A stretch of DNA of 6,344 nt, from assembly GCA_030630445.1 (NCBI GenBank), contig DAOVNC010000217.1, positions 1 to 6,344 of the forward strand, read 5' to 3'. Source of the DNA: Kiritimatiellales bacterium. Its GTDB lineage: Bacteria > Verrucomicrobiota > Kiritimatiellia > Kiritimatiellales > Pontiellaceae. Shown piece by piece: positions 1-6,328 of the stretch (positions are counted from its first letter, which is position 1; the number at the start of each line of letters is the position of its first letter). The notes under the pieces were generated by a model. It made no database searches. It was not told the DNA's origin and was given only the letters and a program-made list of their open reading frames with translations. Both the position numbers and the translations under genes were made by a program.

Positions 1-822
1 AATATGAGCAATGTTGGCGGCCAGGAAAATCTCAGTTCAGGATTAATAAAGGAAATCCAAATTTCCCTCCCCTCGTTGCTGGAACAGAAGGCGATTGCGG
101 AGGTGCTGTCGACGTGGGATCGGGCGATTGAAAAAACTGAACGCCTCATCCAAGCCAAGGAAAAAAAACTAGAAGCTTACGGGCGCTCTCTTTTTGATAG
201 AAATCAAAACGGAAAATACGCTGGCTGGAAACTAGTGAAGCTTTCTGATGTTCTGAATGAGCATGGAGACAAAAGTACAGGAAAAGAAAAGGTGTTCTCT
301 GTTTCTGTGCATAAAGGGCTAATTAATCAGATTGAACACCTGGGGCGTTCGTTTTCAGCCGCCAAGACAGACCATTACAATCGCGTTCACGGTGGCGATA
401 TTGTTTACACCAAAAGTCCGACTGGCGATTTCCCGCTGGGCATCGTGAAACAGAGCTACACACTTGAAGATGTTATTGTTTCGCCCCTATACGGAGTCTT
501 CACTCCACAAACACATGAGCTCGGTGTCGTACTGGACTTCTATTTCAGTTCGCCAATCAGGGCAAGAAACTATCTCTTCCCGATCATTCAAAAAGGTGCA
601 AAAAATACACTCGCGATCACTAATAAAACCTTCCTCAGCAAAAAACTCCATTTACCAATCGATAAATCTGTTCAAAAGGTAGTTGCCGAATATGTGGTTA
701 CTGTCCGAAAGGAAATCGACCTGCTCAAAAAGCTGGCGGACAAATATAAAGAGCAAAAACGCGGCCTCATGCAAAAGCTGTTGGCGGGAACTTGGCGGGT
801 GAGTGTAGAGGAGAAAGTATGA
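1..822 (+). CDS. hsdS: Type I restriction-modification specificity subunit HsdS, C-terminal part (5' end outside window)
   Basis: HsdS is the DNA-recognition subunit of a type I RM complex; each of its two target-recognition domains (TRDs) reads half of a bipartite site. The frame is open from base 1, so the gene starts upstream and the ATG at base 4 is internal. Residues numbered from base 1: about 8-29 match the end of TRD1 (GGQENLS, then the ISLPSLLEQ signature 'lPpl.EQ'). Residues 30-65 form the charged central helix (IAEVLSTWDRAIEKTERLIQ). TRD2 begins near W76 (GWKLVKLSDVL) and ends near 219 (KKLHLPIDKSVQKVVAEYV). The rest is the second conserved helix (KEQKRGLMQKLLAG), which packs against the first as a spacer ruler. 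The family is usually about 400 residues, so roughly the first third is missing. The TGA stop overlaps the next start (ATGA). The target sequence cannot be read from this. Confidence 0.93.
   Translation, partial: NMSNVGGQENLSSGLIKEIQISLPSLLEQKAIAEVLSTWDRAIEKTERLIQAKEKKLEAYGRSLFDRNQNGKYAGWKLVKLSDVLNEHGDKSTGKEKVFSVSVHKGLINQIEHLGRSFSAAKTDHYNRVHGGDIVYTKSPTGDFPLGIVKQSYTLEDVIVSPLYGVFTPQTHELGVVLDFYFSSPIRARNYLFPIIQKGAKNTLAITNKTFLSKKLHLPIDKSVQKVVAEYVVTVRKEIDLLKKLADKYKEQKRGLMQKLLAGTWRVSVEEKV
807..813 (+). promoter_or_regulatory. Ribosome binding site of the 188-residue unknown gene
   Basis: AGAGGAG lies inside the end of hsdS, five bases before the ATG at 819. It decides the start: the same frame also has a TTG at 792, but that lacks a comparable purine box and would lengthen the overlap with hsdS. 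The ATG at 819 gives the ATGA arrangement also seen at two other junctions here. Confidence 0.75.
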
Positions 823-1385
823 GTGAAAAGCTGAAATACAAAACCCGACGGGGGCAGATTTATTATTTTCGCGAGGGGCCGGGGAAGCGCGGGATGCGGG
901 TTGTCAGTTCAACCTGGGAATCAGAGAACGACCTGTGTGCGATTCCGGATACCCATGAGATTGTGGAAAATCCGAACGGTCAGGTTTCGTGCCGAAAGAA
1001 GGTAGAATCGGCTATTACACGTGAGGAGGCCTCTTATGCAGAGGATATCTGTCCGTCGATGGTGGATACGCACATCCAGCTTTTTGTGGAAATGAAAAAG
1101 AATGCAATCATTATTCATTCGAAAGAGACTTCAGGATTACACCGAGCGATTGAACTCTTGCCTGTGCATCCCAGCGTAAAGGTATCGATGCTGGCAGACA
1201 ATATTCCGTTTGAACCCATGCTAAAGCTGGAGCTTACGGATAAAGAGAGCCGAACGTTTGCGGCATTTCGAATGTGCTGGATGGGCGAAAGCGGATGGAT
1301 GTTCCTCAAGGAGGGCAGCGTGTTTAATCTGGTTGAAGAGTTCGGGCCGCATATCGGGCAGGAGAGTTTTTACGAACTTTATTAA
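819..1385 (+). CDS. Uncharacterised 188-residue protein within the type I RM operon
   Basis: I cannot assign a function. The protein is 188 residues, soluble-looking, with no signal peptide, membrane span or recognisable catalytic motif. The N-terminus is distinctive: Y7-K-T-R-R-G-Q-I-Y-Y-F17, a glycine/basic stretch at 20-27, then I42-P-D-T-H-E-I-V-E-N-P-N-G-Q-V56 and a basic R59-K-K. From memory this resembles the start of a family of bacterial hypothetical proteins ('tRRG..YYl.eG..k.GkprY...IPeGyEi.EnpnG.V..Rk'). That recollection could not be checked. The remainder (about 68-188) is mixed alpha/beta, with a hydrophobic strand NAIIIHS near residues 93-99 and an acidic, aromatic C-terminus. 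It starts inside the hsdS stop and ends 11 bases before the next gene, so it is very probably co-transcribed with the RM genes. An accessory or anti-phage role is possible from position alone. Confidence 0.82.
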   Translation: MSEKLKYKTRRGQIYYFREGPGKRGMRVVSSTWESENDLCAIPDTHEIVENPNGQVSCRKKVESAITREEASYAEDICPSMVDTHIQLFVEMKKNAIIIHSKETSGLHRAIELLPVHPSVKVSMLADNIPFEPMLKLELTDKESRTFAAFRMCWMGESGWMFLKEGSVFNLVEEFGPHIGQESFYELY

Positions 1386-1396
1386 GAACGGACGAA

Positions 1397-2338
1397 ATGG
1401 GTAAAAGCCAATACAATCCAGCAAAGCATCACCGGCGGTCGATCCGTTTGAAGGGGCATGACTATGCCGGGGGAGGGTTGTATTTCGTGACGCTTTGCGC
1501 GCATCGAGAATTTCGGGCGGTGGCAGGTGGGGTGCCGTTCGGGGCGAAGGGGGCGACATGCGTGTCGCCCGTACGGGGAATTATTGCCGAGGAGTGGCGG
1601 AAGTGCGGGGAGGTGCGCGACGATGTTTTTCCTGGCGAATTTGTGGTGATGCCGGATCATTTCCATGGATTGATCAGAATCCAAAAAGGGATATCCGAAT
1701 TAGGGCATGTGATCGGGGCATTCAAGGCGGCGGTTTCGCGGAGAATCCGTAGGGGCGACACGCATGTCGCCCCAGACACGCATGTCGCCCGTCTTCCCGA
1801 AGAACCCCGCATCTGGCACCGCAATTATTATGAAATGATTGTGCGCACGCCTGAGGCCGAGGCGAAGATCGTGGAATATATCCGGATGAATCCATGGCGT
1901 TGCGTGCAGGATTTTGGAAACGGTTTGTGCGGAATGGGCAATCCTGCGCTATGGAACGCGGACAAGCTGGGTATTCTGTGCAGCCGGAACGCGCCGCGCC
2001 CCAAGAGCATCCCGAAGGCGGATGTGTATATGGGCGGGTTCCATTCCCCCATGGAGCAGGAGATTTTTAAAAAGTTGCTGGAGCTGAAGAAGCCGTTGGT
2101 TTGGTGTCCGGCATGGGGGCTGGAAAAGTCCGCTTTTGCGCCGGGTGCGCACGAAGCGCTGGAAGAAAACCGGTTGTTGGTTTTGGAGATGCGAAATCTT
2201 GAGGGGGATCTGGCGGCGGCGGAACAACGAAACCGCTTTGTGCTGGCGCAGTCAGACAAACACTGGCTGCCGCATGTGACCCCCGGCGGGATGCTCGACA
2301 GACTGGTTCGCGAATTAAATGCTGGAGATAAAAAATGA
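1397..2338 (+). CDS. REP-associated tyrosine transposase-like (RAYT, HUH/Y1) protein fused to a DprA-like C-terminal domain
   Basis: RAYTs are single-strand HUH endonucleases related to IS200/IS605 TnpA that nick REP palindromes. Seen here: a typical RAYT N-terminus (H11-H-R-R-S-I-R-L18, then Y29-F-V-T-L33); the metal-binding HUH motif H88-F-H90 in 'VVMPDHFHGLI'; the 'IGAFKAAVSRRI' segment; 'IWHRNYYEMIVR'; and the probable catalytic Y161 in 'EYIRMNP'. The core looks intact. Beyond about residue 205 it is longer than a plain RAYT (usually 150-220 residues). This tail has GGFHSPMEQEI (213-223), WCPAWGLE (236-243) and RNRFVLAQSD (278-287), a pattern like the DprA/SLOG Rossmann fold with its RNR signature. 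Loops at residues 52-60 and 117-132 are encoded by REP-like palindromes. No strong ribosome binding site precedes the ATG, 11 bases after the previous gene. The stop overlaps hsdR (ATGA). No terminal repeats or target duplication were seen, so it may be a domesticated gene. Confidence 0.88.
   Translation: MGKSQYNPAKHHRRSIRLKGHDYAGGGLYFVTLCAHREFRAVAGGVPFGAKGATCVSPVRGIIAEEWRKCGEVRDDVFPGEFVVMPDHFHGLIRIQKGISELGHVIGAFKAAVSRRIRRGDTHVAPDTHVARLPEEPRIWHRNYYEMIVRTPEAEAKIVEYIRMNPWRCVQDFGNGLCGMGNPALWNADKLGILCSRNAPRPKSIPKADVYMGGFHSPMEQEIFKKLLELKKPLVWCPAWGLEKSAFAPGAHEALEENRLLVLEMRNLEGDLAAAEQRNRFVLAQSDKHWLPHVTPGGMLDRLVRELNAGDKK
1550..1576 (-). repeat. REP-like palindrome, copy 1 (inverted), inside the RAYT-like gene
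   Basis: Bases 1551-1570 form a perfect hairpin: 8-base stem GGGCGACA/TGTCGCCC with a 4-base loop. Read on the - strand it is GGGCGACACGCATGTCGCCC preceded by CCGTAC. It matches copy 2 (1747-1773) over 27 bases with one mismatch, in the opposite orientation. It is read in frame as part of GATCVSPVR in a loop of the HUH domain. REP elements are known for a hairpin with a GTAG-like tetranucleotide at its 5' foot; here the tetranucleotide is GTAC. Confidence 0.75.
1747..1773 (+). repeat. REP-like palindrome, copy 2, inside the RAYT-like gene
   Basis: CCGTAG runs directly into a hairpin with a perfect 9-base stem (1752-1760 with 1765-1773) and loop CGCA. The GTAG at 1749-1752 sits at the 5' foot of the stem, which is the position and sequence of the conserved tetranucleotide in enterobacterial REP elements. 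It is read in frame as RRGDTHVAP. The 20-base core is the exact reverse complement of 1551-1570. Confidence 0.78.
1757..1792 (+). repeat. 18-base tandem repeat from partial duplication of the REP-like core
   Basis: GACACGCATGTCGCCC occurs at 1757-1772 and again at 1775-1790, giving an 18-base period, i.e. six codons: DTHVAP then DTHVAR. The second unit has lost the left GGGC of the stem, so only a 4-base stem (GACA/TGTC) remains. The reading frame is kept. Confidence 0.85.
2324..2327 (+). promoter_or_regulatory. Ribosome binding site of hsdR
   Basis: GGAG lies seven bases before the hsdR ATG at 2335, inside the last codons of the RAYT-like gene, followed by an A-rich spacer. Combined with the ATGA overlap it suggests coupled translation of hsdR with the upstream gene. 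Confidence 0.6.
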
Positions 2339-5300
2339 GTCCATTCCGCTTTAACGAAAAATATCTTTCGCAGATTCCCGCGCTACAAGTGCTGGTGAAT
2401 CTGGGCTACACCTATCTTTCCCCTGCGGAAGCACTGAAGGAGCGGCTGGGCAAGTATGGCAACGTGCTGCTAGAAAATATTCTGCGCGAACAGCTGAAGC
2501 GGATTAACCGAATTAATACCAAGGGCGGCGAATATCTCTTCAGCGAAGAAAATATCCAGTCGGCGATCCAAAAGCTGAAGAACATTAAGTATGACGGCCT
2601 GCAGAAAACGAACGAAGCGGTCTATGATCTGATTACTCTGGGCACGGCGTTGGAGCAATCCATCGAGGGCGATTCAAAAAGCTTTAACTTGCATTACATC
2701 GACTGGAAGGAACCTGCAAACAATGTGTTCCATGTGACGGCAGAATATAGCGTGGAGCGCTCTCGCAGTTCGGAGACGGCAAGACCGGACATGGTGCTTT
2801 TCGTGAATGGAATTCCGCTGTCGGTGATTGAGTGCAAGGCTCCAGATATCGAAGTGGATCAGGCGGTTTCGCAGTCGATCCGCAACCAAAGCGATGACTA
2901 TATCCCGAAGCTGTTTATCTATGCCCAGCTGGTGATGGGGATCAGCAAGAATGAAGCACGGTATGCCACGGCGGGAACGGGGAAGAAGTTCTGGGGTGTT
3001 TGGAAGGAAGAGATTGAACCACGGAATACACTGAATACACGGAACTTGTCATTTGAGGAGGTTGTAAATAGCCCGCTGGATAATGAAGATAAGGCTAGCC
3101 TTTTTTCGGGTGAGTTTGCGGTGGCGCGGGCGTTCTTCGACAAGCTGGAGGATGAGGGCGAGCGGTTGGTGACGGAGCAGGATCGGGCGTTGTTTGCGCT
3201 GTGTCGCCCGGAACGGCTGTTGGAGCTGACGTTCAAGTTTACGGTGTTTGACGGGGGGATTAAGAAGATCGCCCGCTACCAGCAATATTTTGTAATTCAG
3301 TCGACCTTACGGCGGATCAAGCATCTGGATGCGGAAGGCCGTCGCAAGGGCGGAATCATTTGGCATACGCAGGGGTCGGGCAAGTCGCTGACGATGGTGA
3401 TGCTGGCGCGTAACCTAGCGTTGGATCCCGATATTTCCAATCCGAGAATTGTACTGGTGACGGATCGCGACGATCTGGATCGGCAACTGGGCAATACCTT
3501 TGCAGCCTGCGGCCTGAATCCCGAACGGGCGACCTCTGGACGGCATTTGCTGGAGCTGGTGGCCACCCACAAGGCGGGAATCATCACGACGCTGGTTCAT
3601 AAGTTTGATAAGGCAATGAAGGTGCGAAAGCATCAGGATGATTCGCCGGATATTTTCGTACTAGTCGATGAAAGCCATCGCACCCAGTTTGGTTCGTTCT
3701 CCGCCCGGATGCGGCAAATGTTCCCGAAGGCCTGCTACATTGGCTTTACGGGCACACCGTTGATGAAGGAGGAAAAAAACAACTTTGTCAAATTCGGTGG
3801 TTTGATTGAGCCGCATTATCCCATCGGCCAAGCGGTGGAGGACAAGGCCGTGGTTCCCCTGCTCTATGAAGGCCGTCTGGTGGAGATGGAGCAGAACAAA
3901 GCAGCCATCGATCTTTGGTTTGATCGCCACACCAGGGGGCTGACCAAGGAGCAGAAGGCGGATCTAAAACGCAAGTATGCCCGGGCGGAGATGCTGAACA
4001 AGACCGAGCAGGTCGTCTACATGCGTGCCTATGACATTAGCGAGCATTACCGGAAAGCCTGGCAAGGAACGGGCTTTAAGGCGCAACTGGTGGCTCCAAG
4101 CAAGGCGACGGCCTTGAAGTACAAGGCGTTTCTGGATGAACTGGATACGCTTTCCTGCGAGGTGATCATTAGTGGCCCCGACATGCGCGAGGGCTATGAA
4201 GAGACGGATGATGAGCCGACGGATGAAGTGATCCGCTTCTGGAACAAGATGATGTCGCGCTACGGCAGCGAGGAGGAATACAACAAACAGATCGTCAACC
4301 AGTTTAAGTTTGGCGATGAGCCGGAAATCCTGATCGTGGTGAGCAAGTTGTTGACCGGCTTCGACGCGCCCCGCAATACAGTAATTTATCTCTGCAAGGA
4401 ACTGCGGGAACACACCCTGCTCCAGGCCATTGCCCGCGTAAACCGGATTCATGACAACAAGGATTTCGGCTATGTGGTGGATTATGTCGGACTGCTGGGC
4501 GAGCTGGACACGGCACTTACGATGTATGATGCCTTCGAGGGCTTCGATGAGCAGGATCTGGCGGGCACCATGACTTCCATTCAGATGGAAATCGACCGGC
4601 TTCCGCAGCGCTACTCTGATTTGTGGGATCTGTTCAAGGAGGTGAAGAACAGCTATGACGAGGAGGCCTATGAACAATTGCTGGCCGATGACGAGCTGCG
4701 GGAAGAATTCTACGCCCGCCTATCGGAATACAGCAAAACGCTGGCGATCGCCCTCTCCAGCGAAAAGTTTGTGGTAGAAATCGAGGATCATAAGCTGGAA
4801 CAGTACAAGGCCGACTTGAAACGCTTTCACAAGCTGAGGGTTTCGATAAAAATGCGCTATGCGGAATCCATCGACTACCGCGACTATGAACCCAAGATCA
4901 AGAAGCTGCTGGATACTCACATTCAGGCCAATGAAGCCATCCAGTTGAACGAACCGGTTAATATCTTTGACGAATCCAGCTTTGGCGCAGTAAAGGAGGA
5001 GCAAGGTGTTTACACGGTCAAGAAAACGGATGCCGCCAAGGCAGATGCCATTGCCCATGCCACCAAAAAAGTGATCACGGAAAAAATGGAGGAAGACCCG
5101 GCGTTTTATGCCAAGTTTTCCAAGCTGATTCAGGATGCGATTGACGAGTTCCGCGCCAAGCTGCTCTCCGGGCAGGAATACCTGCACAAAGTTTCCGGCA
5201 TCCGGGAGAAAGTGGTGACCCGGCAGCATGATGATGCCCCGGAAGAACTGGATGGCAATGAAGATGCGATGGCCTATTTTGGAGTAATCAAGCCCCTCTT

Positions 5301-5544
5301 CGGAGATGGCCAGGAACAGGCCGCCTCGGAAACAGCACGGGCCATACAGAAGATTTTGGAACCGCACATTGCCATGGTGCATTTCTGGGATAACGACGAT
5401 GCCCAAAAGCTGGCTATCAATGAGATCGACGATTATCTCTTTGATGAAGTGCGCGACACGAAGGATATCGATCTGACCTTGGATCAGATGGATGAGCTTA
5501 TCGAACACACCATGCGCGTTGCCCGGCACCGCACCGGAAAATGA
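2335..5544 (+). CDS. hsdR: Type I restriction enzyme motor/nuclease subunit HsdR
   Basis: HsdR joins the HsdM/HsdS methylase, pumps DNA by ATP hydrolysis and cuts unmethylated foreign DNA in the cytoplasm. The 1069 residues match the usual full length. The N-terminal PD-(D/E)xK nuclease shows D152 in 'ARPDMVLF' and E166-C-K168 in 'SVIECKAPD'. The Superfamily 2 translocase motifs are all present: Walker A QGSGKS (346-351, K350), 'LVTDRDDLDRQL', motif II D445-E-S-H448, motif III GFTGTP (470-475), LLTGFDAP (672-679) and QAIARVNR (697-704). A helical C-terminal region that contacts the methylase runs to the end. All key residues appear intact, so the enzyme is probably active. It begins with an ATGA overlap on the RAYT-like gene and ends with the same overlap on the YgjP-like gene. 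One oddity is a 9-base repeat encoding RNTLNTRN at residues 230-237. Confidence 0.97.
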   Translation: MSPFRFNEKYLSQIPALQVLVNLGYTYLSPAEALKERLGKYGNVLLENILREQLKRINRINTKGGEYLFSEENIQSAIQKLKNIKYDGLQKTNEAVYDLITLGTALEQSIEGDSKSFNLHYIDWKEPANNVFHVTAEYSVERSRSSETARPDMVLFVNGIPLSVIECKAPDIEVDQAVSQSIRNQSDDYIPKLFIYAQLVMGISKNEARYATAGTGKKFWGVWKEEIEPRNTLNTRNLSFEEVVNSPLDNEDKASLFSGEFAVARAFFDKLEDEGERLVTEQDRALFALCRPERLLELTFKFTVFDGGIKKIARYQQYFVIQSTLRRIKHLDAEGRRKGGIIWHTQGSGKSLTMVMLARNLALDPDISNPRIVLVTDRDDLDRQLGNTFAACGLNPERATSGRHLLELVATHKAGIITTLVHKFDKAMKVRKHQDDSPDIFVLVDESHRTQFGSFSARMRQMFPKACYIGFTGTPLMKEEKNNFVKFGGLIEPHYPIGQAVEDKAVVPLLYEGRLVEMEQNKAAIDLWFDRHTRGLTKEQKADLKRKYARAEMLNKTEQVVYMRAYDISEHYRKAWQGTGFKAQLVAPSKATALKYKAFLDELDTLSCEVIISGPDMREGYEETDDEPTDEVIRFWNKMMSRYGSEEEYNKQIVNQFKFGDEPEILIVVSKLLTGFDAPRNTVIYLCKELREHTLLQAIARVNRIHDNKDFGYVVDYVGLLGELDTALTMYDAFEGFDEQDLAGTMTSIQMEIDRLPQRYSDLWDLFKEVKNSYDEEAYEQLLADDELREEFYARLSEYSKTLAIALSSEKFVVEIEDHKLEQYKADLKRFHKLRVSIKMRYAESIDYRDYEPKIKKLLDTHIQANEAIQLNEPVNIFDESSFGAVKEEQGVYTVKKTDAAKADAIAHATKKVITEKMEEDPAFYAKFSKLIQDAIDEFRAKLLSGQEYLHKVSGIREKVVTRQHDDAPEELDGNEDAMAYFGVIKPLFGDGQEQAASETARAIQKILEPHIAMVHFWDNDDAQKLAINEIDDYLFDEVRDTKDIDLTLDQMDELIEHTMRVARHRTGK
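3019..3044 (+). repeat. 9-base direct repeat inside hsdR
   Basis: The 8-mer GAATACAC occurs at 3024-3031 and 3033-3040, and the pattern starts a third time as GGAA (3041-3044). The period of 9 bases keeps the frame and gives P-R-N-T-L-N-T-R-N (residues 229-237), in the linker between the nuclease and translocase domains. It resembles the 'CCACGGAATACACGGAA' type of short dispersed repeat that I recall from several bacterial genomes; that link is unverified. Confidence 0.55.
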
Positions 5545-6254
5545 GGCCCATTGCACACAGCATAAGCTACGGGAACAGACGGGTTCATTTTAATGTGGTG
5601 TATGCCGCCCGCAAGACACTGCAAATCGAGGTTTATCCCGACGGACAAATTCTCGTAAAGGCGCCAGCTGGAACACGCCCGGAGGAAATCGAAAAGCGTA
5701 TTCTTCGCCGGGGGCGATGGATCAAGAAGCAGTTGGACTACTTTCGGCAATTCGAGCCGCGCACTCCGCCAAGAAAATATATCGGTGGCGAAACCCATCT
5801 CTATCTAGGTCGGCAATATCGCCTGAAAATACTTCGGGCTGAAGAATGCAGTGCAAAACTAATTCGAGGCTACTTTTTGATTTCCCTCAATGGCTCTACC
5901 TCCAAGCAAGCTGTGAGAGTGTTGCTTGATCAATGGTATGCCGAAAAGGCGGAGCAGCACTTTCAGGAATCCTTCAATCGTTGCTGGCCACAATTCCAAC
6001 GGAAGAATCTCGCCCAGCCTGAGCTGAAGATCAGAAAAATGAAAACCCGATGGGGAAGCCTGTCTCCCCTCGGACGGCTAACCCTGAACGTGGATTTGAT
6101 TCGTGCCCCCAAAGAGTGCATCGACTATGTGATTACCCACGAGCTTTGCCATCTACTGCACCACGATCACAGCCCGGCCTTCTATAAGTTGCTTGACCAA
6201 ACCATGCCCGACTGGAAGAAACGAAAGCACAAGCTTGAACTGTCTTTGGTATAG
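5541..6254 (+). CDS. YgjP-like (DUF45) zinc metallohydrolase linked to the type I RM operon
   Basis: This protein of 237 residues is the normal length for the YgjP/DUF45 family of predicted zinc-dependent hydrolases, related in motif to M48 and WLM peptidases. Seen here: the N-terminal beta region 'KTLQIEVYPDGQILVKAP'; a helical 'EEIEKRILRRGRWIKKQL'; the family signature K168-T-R-W-G-S173 followed by 'LTLNVDLIRAPKECIDYVI'; then the zinc motif H200-E-L-C-H204, with H210 in 'HHDHSPAFY' as probable third ligand; and 'MPDWKKRKHKLE' at the end. There is no signal peptide, so it is cytoplasmic. The substrate is unknown. The start overlaps the hsdR stop (ATGA) and has only a weak GGAA three bases upstream, so translation probably depends on ribosomes finishing hsdR. 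DUF45 genes are often found next to hsdR, which suggests a role in RM assembly or turnover, or in defence; this is inference. Confidence 0.93.
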   Translation: MRPIAHSISYGNRRVHFNVVYAARKTLQIEVYPDGQILVKAPAGTRPEEIEKRILRRGRWIKKQLDYFRQFEPRTPPRKYIGGETHLYLGRQYRLKILRAEECSAKLIRGYFLISLNGSTSKQAVRVLLDQWYAEKAEQHFQESFNRCWPQFQRKNLAQPELKIRKMKTRWGSLSPLGRLTLNVDLIRAPKECIDYVITHELCHLLHHDHSPAFYKLLDQTMPDWKKRKHKLELSLV

Positions 6255-6302
6255 GCATGTTTCCTCCTTATCCACCCAGTCGTCTTCGCCGATGAAGATG
6301 TT

Positions 6303-6328
6303 ACCACTGGCCGAAATTTTCCAGTGGT
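6303..6328. repeat. Hairpin downstream of the operon
   Basis: ACCACTGG (6303-6310) and CCAGTGGT (6321-6328) form a perfect 8-base stem around a 10-base loop. No U-run follows on the + strand, so it is not a typical intrinsic terminator. It may be part of a dispersed repeat continuing beyond the window. The rest of 6255-6344 shows no gene I can support. Confidence 0.45.

Noticed and set aside
792..818. TTG at 792 as start of the 188-residue gene
   Set aside because: It has no good ribosome binding site, whereas the ATG at 819 has AGAGGAG five bases upstream and the ATGA overlap seen elsewhere in the operon.
1551..1790. Hairpins or repeats as an intrinsic terminator or a CRISPR array
   Set aside because: They lie inside an intact coding frame, have no U-run, and the tandem part has only two 18-base units without unique spacers.
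1386..2338. A complete insertion sequence (IS200/IS605 type) with ends
   Set aside because: No end hairpins or target site were seen outside the coding region, and the gene fits the operon junctions exactly; only internal palindromes exist.
3964..5556. Long reverse-strand open frames opposite hsdR (3964-4677 and 4720-5556)
   Set aside because: They mirror the codon pattern of hsdR; their products show no domain signatures and hsdR is unmistakable on the + strand.
6133..6258. Reverse-strand 41-residue frame with a strong AAGGAGG box before ATG at 6258
   Set aside because: The ribosome-binding-like box is striking, but the product lies antisense to the conserved zinc-motif end of the YgjP-like gene, is short, and looks like a non-coding frame.
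6303..6328. Hairpin as the operon terminator
   Set aside because: The 8-base stem has a 10-base loop and no T-run on the + strand side, so intrinsic termination is not supported.
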